From NCBI GenBank assembly GCA_905235425.1, contig CAJOKY010000177.1, positions 1 through 5,289 of the forward strand: 5,289 nucleotides of DNA, in the 5' to 3' direction. Of the stretch, positions 1 to 5,289 are shown in pieces (positions within the stretch are counted from its first letter, which is position 1; the number at the start of each line of letters is the position of its first letter). This DNA comes from an uncultured Selenomonadaceae bacterium (lineage in GTDB: Bacteria; Bacillota; Negativicutes; Selenomonadales; Selenomonadaceae). The notes beneath the pieces were generated by a model. The model had not been told where the DNA came from. It did no database searches and saw nothing but the letters and a program-made list of their open reading frames with translations. Made by a program: the position numbers and the translations under genes.

Positions 1-478
1 TTTTTAAGCCCTCGCCAAAGTTTGAATTAAATTCCTGCTCCAACATTTCACGTACAAATTTTGAAAAGGCAGGTGAATTGCCGCCGGTTGAAATTGTCAG
101 CAAAAAATCGCCGCGCAGAATCTTTGAAGGTACGGTAAAATCGGTGTCAGAATCTGTCACGACGTTTACAAGAAAATTTTTACTTCGCGCATCTTCCGCC
201 GCCTTGCGATTTACTTCAGCATCGTCGGACGCGGCAATTAAAATCAAGCCGTCCGAAATTTTTTCTACAGAATATTTTTCAGCAAGCCACGTGATTTTAC
301 CTGCAGAAACAAGTTTGTCAATATCCGCGCAGATTTTCGGCGAAATGACTTCGACAATAGCTCCGGCGTCAAGCAAGCCGCAAATTTTTCTGTACGCCAC
401 TTTGCCGCCGCCTACCACGATACATTTTTTATTTTCAACAATCAAATTAATTGGATAAAATTTTATTGACTCTGCCAA
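1..478 (-). CDS. Precorrin-2 dehydrogenase / sirohydrochlorin ferrochelatase, Met8/CysG N-terminal type (partial, N-terminal 159 residues)
   Basis: This enzyme family oxidises precorrin-2 to sirohydrochlorin with NAD+ in the cytoplasm, and some members also insert iron to give siroheme. Only the first 159 residues are present; family members are usually about 200 to 220 residues, and the rest lies beyond the left edge. The Rossmann glycine motif GGGKVA is at residues 23-28, followed by the usual strand ending in VEVISP. AASDD with a following N is at 82-90, NVV at 105-107, and the family signature STGGNSPAFSK at 130-140. The start is TTG at 478: it has GGAGG nine bases upstream (488-492) and no in-frame ATG occurs until residue 145. 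The gene starts 32 bases inside the helicase gene, so it is probably cotranscribed and coupled. The residue after NVV, where CysG has catalytic Asp104, appears to be Thr108 followed by Asp109, so chelatase activity is uncertain. The family call is secure; a second activity is not. Confidence 0.92.
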   Translation of the reverse strand, partial: MAESIKFYPINLIVENKKCIVVGGGKVAYRKICGLLDAGAIVEVISPKICADIDKLVSAGKITWLAEKYSVEKISDGLILIAASDDAEVNRKAAEDARSKNFLVNVVTDSDTDFTVPSKILRGDFLLTISTGGNSPAFSKFVREMLEQEFNSNFGEGLK

Positions 479-3400
479 GAAAATAATCCTCCAACAAATC
501 CCAAATTTCTGTGTTGCTAAAATTTCCTTCGTAAATGTGAGTAAGAATTTCAACGGAAAGTTTATGACGTTCAGCGACGGCATCAATTATGCGGTTACGA
601 TACTTTCCGCTATTGTCTAAAATGTTTTTCAAATTTCTAATCTGATTTATATGTATAAAAATTTGACTGTTCGCGCCGCCGGTCATATCAAATGACAACG
701 CACCCATAGCCTCTAAAATGCCGAGTACTGCACTGTACTCTTTGACAACGTTTGGCTTTACTTCTGCCAAATAAAATGTATTTTCGTGAGTTCCATCAAT
801 AATGTCCTGAAAAAGTTGCTCGATACGTCCAAAAAAAGATTTTACAGTTACTGTAAAACGATATTTAACCAGACCGCCTACAAATGTTGTTTCCGAAAAC
901 ATAGGCGTCGTTGTTTTATTGTAACGCCTATTCGCCGACATTGCCGCCATAATAATTTCACAAATACTTTGGGCTTTATATTTATCAACTTTGCATTTTT
1001 CAATAAGATTTTTAGTCATATCGTCCATTGATAAAGTTGTTTGATTAAAAATTGATTCCTTAATAAATTTTTTGAAGACATTCCAAAACTTTTTAAATTT
1101 CTCAGAAAAATTATCTTTAAAATCTATCGTGACACAAAAAGCAGATTTCAGCGGATAAATTTTGTTAAATGCCAATTCATCACCGGCAGAGTAGATAAAA
1201 TATTTGAATTGCGGGAAAGTCATGTGCTGATATTCTTGACGCCAAATTGTTTTGAGGTTGACGCGGCAAATATGAAGATTTTTCTCTACTTCATCAAGAC
1301 AATTTCCGTAATCTGTACGCAGTTTATTTTGAATAAAAGGTCTGATTGTAAAAAATCCTTCTGAAAAAAGCGGAATTGGTCTGACACTTATCGGCGAAAA
1401 TCCAAACTTAATTTCAAAATCTCGCTGTATCATCAAAAGCGCCGTCTTAACTTTGTTAATGCTGGAATTTTCGTCGCCTTGACTGTCAAAAATGTACGTG
1501 AAATTCTCAGCGTCTAAAAGTAAATTACTTTTACTATTCAATTTATAAAGGTCATAAATTTTTTTGATAACGGCGATAAGCTGATATTTTTTTATCGCGG
1601 AAAGCCCATGCAGACGATTAATATACTTAAAATCGCTTTTATCGTAGTGATAGCGTGCCTCGCCTTTTAAATCCTTTCGTCGTGCCGCCCGTCCAATCTC
1701 TTGTACATAATCGCATACATTACCTGTTGGCGCAAAATGCATAACGACTTCAATATTATTAATGTCAATCCCCATTCCGAAAGCTTTCGTTGCCATCATT
1801 ATTAACTTTTTGCCGCTCAAAAAATCTTCGTAGTTTGCCATTTTCTCTTCCTTGCTTAATTTTCCATGATAAAATGCAACACTTTTATCTTTAGCGCGAC
1901 TTGCAAGAATTATTTTGGCATCTTCAATAAGACTAACTGTCGGGAAGTAAATTAAAGTCTTTTTATTAAAAATCTCCGCGCGATTAATGGCTACCTCAAT
2001 ATCAGTGTATTTAGGCATTTCAAATTCTGCGCGTTCACCGGCGGGAAGTTTACTATTATCAATCAAAATTTCTATATCTCCGCGTTTCATATATCCCAAG
2101 TACGTAATCGGCTCAAGCATATGCAGGCTGTCAATAGTTTCACCATACATATTTTCTAAGCCGCCGTAAATCGCCGTTGCAGTGAAGGTTGCAATTATAA
2201 ACGATCGTCCTTTCTTTTCAATCTGTCGTTTACGAAGTTTACGCACGTGATCGCCTAAGTACCAATAATCAGGTCGAAATTGTTTGCCCCACGTCGTTAC
2301 AATATGAGCCTCGTCAACTACAACCATTCCTATCGTTCTTTCACCTATTAAATTTTCAATGTCACTGCGACTTAAAAGCGTTTCCGGCGAAATGTACATT
2401 ATGTGATATTTGCCCTCCGATACGTTTGTAATAATTTCTTCTTTGATTGGTGGCGCAATATCAGAATGAATTGTGGTAACATAAGGATAATGTATTTCAA
2501 GATTTTTTACTTGGTCGTTCATCAAGCCTATTAGCGGCGAAATTACAATTGTCAACAAATTATATTTTTCGGCAAGATATATAGCGGGAACTTGGAACAT
2601 TGCAGACTTACCCGCGCCGGTCGGTGCCGTAACAAAAATATCTCTGCCGATATTATTTTCGCAACTTTCAACTTGAATGACGATATCCGAAATAATTTGT
2701 TCCTGCGAAATGTCAATCGTTGATTTAATGCCCTTTTCCAAGTTAGCTAAATCGTATACCGCAAAGTTTCTAAAATTTTCATAGCCCCAATATTTTTTTA
2801 AAATTTCCGTGTACTCGTTTCTATGTTCAAATCCCAATTTAAATTCTTCTGCGCGAACACAGAAAATTTTTGTCTGTGATGAAAAATTATTCTGCAGTAT
2901 CTTTAAATTGAGTTCAATTTTCTCTTTATCGCTGACGCAATTATTTAGACGGACATAAAAATTTTGCGGCGCATCATAAAGAATATTTTTTACAGCACAA
3001 ACAAAATCTGATTCTTCTACAATGTCAAAAAAATTCAATACGCCGGTTTCGTCAATCAAGTTAAGTTCAACCAATTTATTTTCAAATAAATTATGTGTCT
3101 GAACGTCCACTTCATCTTCGATACCCTCATCGTTATAAACGCCGATTAAAATATTTTTATGCTCTTTAATGCCCGTGAAAATTTCTCCGAGTTTGCCGAG
3201 TGAAAAATTTTCTTCAACGTCGCCGGTTTCCGTTTCCGGTTCTTTATAATGTTCCAGCAAATTGTTTTTTATCGTCGCGCTAAAATCAATTTCTATCGGA
3301 TATTGCTCAACATAAATATTATTTTTGAGAATATGGACAGTTGAATATTGAGCACGTATAAAATTTTTCAGTAATAAAAATTCTTCATATGTAATACATT

Positions 3401-3590
3401 TCCGATTGTTATTTACAATGTTATCCAAAAAATATTGTATAGGATTTTCAGCCGCCGCCTCAATATCAGCTTGAAAATTTTTATCGACAATGCATAGAGG
3501 AATCCCCTTCAAAACAACAATTATTTTTTCTTCGTTAAGTATGTCTGTAATTTTTTTAGATACATATTTTTCAAAAATATTTCCTTTCAA
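447..3590 (-). CDS. RecQ-like superfamily 2 DNA helicase with long unassigned N- and C-terminal regions
   Basis: The protein is 1047 residues from the preferred TTG start. The central motor (about 295-670) has all SF2/RecQ motifs: Walker A APTGAGKS at 322-329, Ia SPLIGLMNDQ at 351-360, Ib YISPETLL at 399-406, II DEAH at 426-429, the aromatic-rich loop WGKQFRPDY at 434-442, III TFTATA at 468-473, IV around TLIYFP at 545-550, V ATKAFGMGID at 600-609 and VI QEIGRAARR at 630-638. RecQ enzymes are ATP-driven 3'-5' DNA unwinders. Classical RecQ follows motif VI with a four-cysteine zinc site, a winged helix and HRDC; the cysteines are absent here and I recognise no HRDC. About 290 residues before the motor and 380 after it match nothing I can name. 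A GTG at 3599 opens the frame further, but the Shine-Dalgarno sequence overlaps it, so TTG at 3590 is preferred. This TTG overlaps the sigma stop (TTGA), implying coupled translation. Repair, recombination or anti-phage roles are all possible. The helicase call is firm, the role open. Confidence 0.9.
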   Translation of the reverse strand: MKGNIFEKYVSKKITDILNEEKIIVVLKGIPLCIVDKNFQADIEAAAENPIQYFLDNIVNNNRKCITYEEFLLLKNFIRAQYSTVHILKNNIYVEQYPIEIDFSATIKNNLLEHYKEPETETGDVEENFSLGKLGEIFTGIKEHKNILIGVYNDEGIEDEVDVQTHNLFENKLVELNLIDETGVLNFFDIVEESDFVCAVKNILYDAPQNFYVRLNNCVSDKEKIELNLKILQNNFSSQTKIFCVRAEEFKLGFEHRNEYTEILKKYWGYENFRNFAVYDLANLEKGIKSTIDISQEQIISDIVIQVESCENNIGRDIFVTAPTGAGKSAMFQVPAIYLAEKYNLLTIVISPLIGLMNDQVKNLEIHYPYVTTIHSDIAPPIKEEIITNVSEGKYHIMYISPETLLSRSDIENLIGERTIGMVVVDEAHIVTTWGKQFRPDYWYLGDHVRKLRKRQIEKKGRSFIIATFTATAIYGGLENMYGETIDSLHMLEPITYLGYMKRGDIEILIDNSKLPAGERAEFEMPKYTDIEVAINRAEIFNKKTLIYFPTVSLIEDAKIILASRAKDKSVAFYHGKLSKEEKMANYEDFLSGKKLIMMATKAFGMGIDINNIEVVMHFAPTGNVCDYVQEIGRAARRKDLKGEARYHYDKSDFKYINRLHGLSAIKKYQLIAVIKKIYDLYKLNSKSNLLLDAENFTYIFDSQGDENSSINKVKTALLMIQRDFEIKFGFSPISVRPIPLFSEGFFTIRPFIQNKLRTDYGNCLDEVEKNLHICRVNLKTIWRQEYQHMTFPQFKYFIYSAGDELAFNKIYPLKSAFCVTIDFKDNFSEKFKKFWNVFKKFIKESIFNQTTLSMDDMTKNLIEKCKVDKYKAQSICEIIMAAMSANRRYNKTTTPMFSETTFVGGLVKYRFTVTVKSFFGRIEQLFQDIIDGTHENTFYLAEVKPNVVKEYSAVLGILEAMGALSFDMTGGANSQIFIHINQIRNLKNILDNSGKYRNRIIDAVAERHKLSVEILTHIYEGNFSNTEIWDLLEDYFLGRVNKILSN
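488..492 (-). promoter_or_regulatory. Ribosome binding site for the precorrin-2 dehydrogenase gene
   Basis: GGAGG on the minus strand lies nine bases before the TTG at 478. It sits inside the last codons of the helicase gene. It decides the TTG start, since no ATG is available in the N-terminal part of the frame. Confidence 0.8.
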
Positions 3591-4837
3591 TATAACCACT
3601 CCTTTAATTCTTTTGTTACCGACGGATGCCGAAGTTTTTGCAGCGCCTTAGTTTCTATTTGTCTTATACGTTCGCGCGTCAAGTTAAATTTTTTTCCAAT
3701 TTCATCAAGTGTTCGTGTTTGACCATCATAAATGCCAAAACGCAAAATTAAAATTTGCTTTTCGCGTTCACTTAAATTATTCAGCTGTATAGAAATGGTT
3801 TCCTTAAGAATTTTTTGTGAAACTAATTCAAAGGGGGAATGGGACACGTCATCTGCAATAAAATCTTTACGTGCAGAATCGGATTCTTCATTAACCGGCG
3901 CGTCAAGAGACGTTAAATTGGCATAAGCGTCACGCATAAAAAATAATTCATGTACTTCTTCAGTTGAAATTCCCATTTTTTTAGCGACGAGTTCAACGCG
4001 AACGGAAAAATTTTCCTCCTGAAAACAAAATTTATTATTCAGCGTTGCGGCTTTATTAATTTTTTCAAATACATGGACGGGCAAACGAACAGTGAATCCT
4101 GCATCATAAATCGTGCGTAAAATGGCTTGTTTAATCCAGTATACAGCATAAGTAGTAAATTGCGTGCCGCGACTCAGATTAAATTTTTCGACAGCCTTCA
4201 GCATTCCAATCCTACCGGCTTGCTCCAAATCTTCGTCACTTAAAGAGTGTTTATAAATTTTACTGTATCGTTGAGCATATTTTAAGATAAGCCGCCGATT
4301 TTTAACGAACAAATCGCGTAAAGCTTGCCGGTCACCTTTTTGTGCTAATCGTACAAGTACAGAATTGGATGCCTTAATTTCATTTTCTTTGCGCGGTATA
4401 ACGGCTTCGGGCTGAGGCGGGAAATTATCTTGAAGTTTATATTCAACCTGCGCGGGGGAAATTTTTTCGTCTACAAGAGAAATGGCAGACTCGGCAAGAA
4501 TATCTGTAGCGGCATATTGCTTACGTCTATCTAGGTTGGAAAAAATTTCGTCAAACTCATCATAGGTCAACTGTTGATTTTCAATGTAAGGTTGCACCGC
4601 CGCCAAAACATAATCCACAAATTGAAAATTTTCTTGAGTAGTTGAAAAATTTTCTTGAGTAGTTGAAAAATCTTCATCGTCTATCAGTACAATGTTTAGA
4701 TTGTTAGATAAAAATTCTGATATGGAATATTGTTCTTTTTGTGATAGTCCGTAAAAAATTTTATCAAAGTCTTCATAACTCAAGCGATTATCTTTTACAA
4801 ACGGGTGAATCATTTCTGAAATTTTTTCTCTGTTCAT
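3587..4837 (-). CDS. RpoD-family (sigma-70, probably group 2) RNA polymerase sigma factor with a duplicated region-1.1-like N-terminus
   Basis: A 416-residue sigma factor that would direct RNA polymerase to promoters. Region 1.2/2.1 begins near 158 (LVRLAQKGD). Region 2 core follows at about 200-246, with DLEQAGRIGMLKAVEKF at 203-219 and the melting segment FTTYAVYWIKQAI at 227-239. Region 3.0 has VRLPVHVFEKINK at 250-262. Region 4 (about 355-405) ends with the helix-turn-helix TRERIRQIETKALQKLRHP, nearly identical to the -35 reading helix of sigma70. The first 124 residues hold two related region-1.1-like modules joined by a repeated FSTTQEN linker. Compared with E. coli sigma70, Trp433 is Tyr233 and Thr440 is Leu240, so -10 recognition may differ. 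ATG at 4837 is chosen because GGAGG lies eight bases upstream; the GTG at 4852 precedes that site. It is not next to dnaG, so it is unlikely to be the housekeeping rpoD. It is first in an operon with the helicase, whose start codon overlaps its stop. Confidence 0.93.
   Translation of the reverse strand: MNREKISEMIHPFVKDNRLSYEDFDKIFYGLSQKEQYSISEFLSNNLNIVLIDDEDFSTTQENFSTTQENFQFVDYVLAAVQPYIENQQLTYDEFDEIFSNLDRRKQYAATDILAESAISLVDEKISPAQVEYKLQDNFPPQPEAVIPRKENEIKASNSVLVRLAQKGDRQALRDLFVKNRRLILKYAQRYSKIYKHSLSDEDLEQAGRIGMLKAVEKFNLSRGTQFTTYAVYWIKQAILRTIYDAGFTVRLPVHVFEKINKAATLNNKFCFQEENFSVRVELVAKKMGISTEEVHELFFMRDAYANLTSLDAPVNEESDSARKDFIADDVSHSPFELVSQKILKETISIQLNNLSEREKQILILRFGIYDGQTRTLDEIGKKFNLTRERIRQIETKALQKLRHPSVTKELKEWLY
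3599..3605 (-). promoter_or_regulatory. Ribosome binding site for the helicase gene, decides its start
   Basis: AAAGGAG on the minus strand ends at 3599 and is separated by eight bases from TTG at 3590. The in-frame GTG at 3599-3597 shares the last G of this site, so it cannot be served by it. The site lies in the final codons of the sigma gene. Confidence 0.85.
4466..4804 (-). repeat. Two tandem region-1.1-like protein modules in the sigma factor
   Basis: Residues 12-55 (bases 4673-4804) and 83-124 (bases 4466-4591) align without gaps at an offset of 71 residues. Eleven of 32 positions are identical across residues 12-43 (P, L, Y, F, D, I, F, L, Q, Y, L) and most others are conservative. 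Both follow the pattern L-S/T-Y-E/D-x-F-D-x-I-F, then K/R-x-Q-Y, then a hydrophobic strand and acidic end. This resembles the LTYEEI...V-x-L-I-x-E pattern of sigma region 1.1. The DNA copies have diverged, so the duplication is old. Homology to region 1.1 is inferred from pattern only. Confidence 0.65.
4625..4671 (-). repeat. 21-bp tandem duplication encoding FSTTQEN twice
   Basis: Bases 4625-4650 are repeated exactly at 4646-4671, giving about 2.2 copies of a 21-bp unit. It preserves frame and encodes FSTTQEN-FSTTQEN at sigma residues 57-70, in the linker between the two N-terminal modules. Exact identity points to a recent slippage event, in contrast to the diverged modules on either side. 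Confidence 0.9.
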
Positions 4838-4845
4838 TCTAATTG

Positions 4846-4850
4846 CCTCC
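4846..4850 (-). promoter_or_regulatory. Ribosome binding site for the sigma factor gene, decides its start
   Basis: GGAGG on the minus strand is eight bases from ATG at 4837. The upstream in-frame GTG (4852-4850) overlaps this site and so has no ribosome binding site at a usable distance from it. Confidence 0.85.
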
Positions 4851-4878
4851 ACAGAAATATTTTGAGAATTTTTATTTT

Positions 4879-4887
4879 ATTATAACA
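4879..4887 (-). promoter_or_regulatory. Extended -10 promoter of the sigma-helicase operon
   Basis: The minus strand reads TGT-TATAAT at 4887-4879, a perfect -10 box with the TG extension. No good -35 lies at 16-18 bases; the best candidate is TTGAAA (4910-4905) at a long 20-base spacing. Extended -10 promoters can work without a -35. The start of transcription would fall near 4872, giving a leader of about 35 bases. The box matches the housekeeping sigma consensus. Confidence 0.65.
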
Positions 4888-4913
4888 GAAATTGATCGGC
4901 AATTTTTCAAAAC

Positions 4914-4943
4914 TTGACCCTTGCCTTTGTTTAAGATTATAAT
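4914..4943 (+). promoter_or_regulatory. Consensus housekeeping promoter of thrC
   Basis: TTGACC at 4914-4919 is followed by 18 bases and TATAAT at 4938-4943, one mismatch from the full consensus. Transcription would start near 4950, giving a leader of about 50 bases, too short for a T-box or known riboswitch. The -35 lies about 27 bases from the TG extension of the divergent sigma operon promoter. Confidence 0.78.
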
Positions 4944-4954
4944 TTGCAAATTAT
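4939..4954. promoter_or_regulatory. Perfect 16-bp palindrome on the thrC -10/start site, candidate operator
   Basis: ATAATTTGCAAATTAT is its own reverse complement. It overlaps the thrC -10 box and the expected transcription start, a classical repressor position. As RNA it would have no loop, so a protein site is more likely than a hairpin. No regulator can be named, and AT-rich DNA produces some palindromes by chance. Confidence 0.4.
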
Positions 4955-4983
4955 CATACAAAACTTTTTCAGCCATGTAAACG

Positions 4984-4990
4984 AAAGGAG
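4984..4990 (+). promoter_or_regulatory. Ribosome binding site for thrC
   Basis: AAAGGAG lies nine bases before TTG at 5000. It fixes that TTG as the start; the nearby ATG at 4975 is followed at once by a stop. Confidence 0.8.
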
Positions 4991-4999
4991 AAAATCTTT

Positions 5000-5289
5000 T
5001 TGAAATATATAAGCACACGTTCAAAGACAGAGCCGGTAGATTCGGCAGTAGCGATTTTACAGGGATTGGCGTCCGACGGCGGCTTATTCGTGCCGGAGTC
5101 AATTCCGAAAATCAAATTGGAAGAAATAAATAAATTCGTCAATAAACCGTACGCTTTATGCGCGGGAGAAGTCTTGAAAAAATTTTTGACAGATTACACG
5201 GAAAATGAACTTTTTGAATGCACGGAGCTGGCTTATAACTGGTTCGACATAAGATCAAAAGTACCAATGTCAATTATGGTACAAGACCC
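5000..5289 (+). CDS. thrC: Threonine synthase (partial, N-terminal 96 residues)
   Basis: Threonine synthase is a pyridoxal-phosphate enzyme that converts O-phospho-L-homoserine and water to L-threonine and phosphate, the last step of threonine synthesis in the cytoplasm. Only the N-terminal domain is present: KYISTRS at residues 2-8, then the family signature around ASDGGLFVPE at 24-33 with SIP following. The PLP-lysine region lies beyond the right edge; the usual length is about 420 to 500 residues. The start is TTG at 5000, with AAAGGAG nine bases upstream. The gene is divergent from the sigma operon and has its own strong consensus promoter. The match at the extreme N-terminus is convincing, but the catalytic part cannot be checked here. 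Confidence 0.9.
   Translation, partial: MKYISTRSKTEPVDSAVAILQGLASDGGLFVPESIPKIKLEEINKFVNKPYALCAGEVLKKFLTDYTENELFECTELAYNWFDIRSKVPMSIMVQD

Larger units (their letters stand above)
4838..4999. other. Divergent intergenic region between the sigma operon and thrC
   Basis: These 162 bases hold the two back-to-back promoters, the palindrome and both ribosome binding sites. No open reading frame with a ribosome binding site, no terminator hairpin followed by T-run and no RNA gene is seen here. The promoters are close enough for the two transcription units to influence each other. Confidence 0.7.

Noticed and set aside
78..458. Open frame of 126 codons on the plus strand
   Set aside because: It is antisense to the precorrin-2 dehydrogenase gene, which has clear family motifs and a ribosome binding site.
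786..1031. Open frame of 81 codons on the plus strand
   Set aside because: It lies antisense inside the helicase C-terminal coding region and resembles no known protein.
1987..2169. Open frame of 60 codons on the plus strand
   Set aside because: It is antisense to the helicase motor and has no supporting motif.
3201..3243. Short repeated CCGGTTTC/CCGTTTCC text, possibly a hairpin or repeat
   Set aside because: It is explained by the coding stretch PETETGD with biased codons; no stable stem or repeat array results.
3360..3410. Segment KCITYEEF in the helicase N-terminus, similar to the LSYEDF/LTYDEF of the sigma modules
   Set aside because: The similarity stops after a few residues and the following residues do not fit the region-1.1 pattern, so it is probably chance.
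3732..3926. Open frame of 64 codons on the plus strand
   Set aside because: It is antisense to sigma factor regions 3 and 4, which are conserved.
4872..5102. Open frame of 76 codons on the minus strand upstream of the sigma gene
   Set aside because: It runs antisense through the start of thrC and across both divergent promoters, and has low-complexity basic content.
1..5289. Many scattered GAAAATTTT-like strings, considered as a dispersed motif
   Set aside because: They follow from AT-rich codons for Glu-Asn-Phe and Lys-Ile-Phe, with no regular spacing or common context.

Overview
The window looks like chromosomal DNA of a low-to-moderate GC bacterium, most likely a Firmicute in the broad sense (Clostridia or Negativicutes). 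The reasons are strong AGGAGG-type ribosome binding sites before every gene, three TTG start codons out of four, an RpoD-family sigma factor with a region-1.1-like N-terminus, and AT-rich coding sequence. The assignment below phylum level is a guess.

Layout. Three genes run leftwards on the minus strand and appear to form one transcription unit: a 416-residue sigma-70-family sigma factor (4837 to 3587), a 1047-residue RecQ-like superfamily 2 DNA helicase (3590 to 447), and the first 159 residues of a Met8/CysG-type precorrin-2 dehydrogenase (478 to the left edge). Both junctions overlap: sigma and helicase by 4 bases (a TTGA stop/start), helicase and dehydrogenase by 32 bases. I see no room for an internal terminator. 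To the right, a 162-base divergent intergenic region separates this operon from threonine synthase (thrC), which begins at 5000 on the plus strand and runs off the right edge. That region holds a consensus promoter for thrC (TTGACC, 18 bases, TATAAT), an extended -10 promoter (TGT TATAAT) for the sigma operon, and a perfect 16-bp palindrome lying on the thrC -10 and start site.

How the genes may work together. The two outer genes are ordinary metabolism (siroheme/tetrapyrrole synthesis, threonine synthesis). The unusual part is the translationally coupled pair of a divergent sigma factor and a large helicase. The sigma factor carries two tandem region-1.1-like modules and changed residues in the -10 reading region (Tyr and Leu where E. 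coli sigma70 has Trp433 and Thr440), while its -35 reading helix is nearly canonical. The helicase has a complete RecQ-type motor but lacks the usual zinc-binding and HRDC regions. Instead it carries about 290 N-terminal and about 380 C-terminal residues that I cannot assign. A regulated DNA repair, recombination or defence module is a reasonable hypothesis, but nothing in the sequence proves the function.

No tRNA, rRNA, CRISPR array, insertion sequence or riboswitch was seen.
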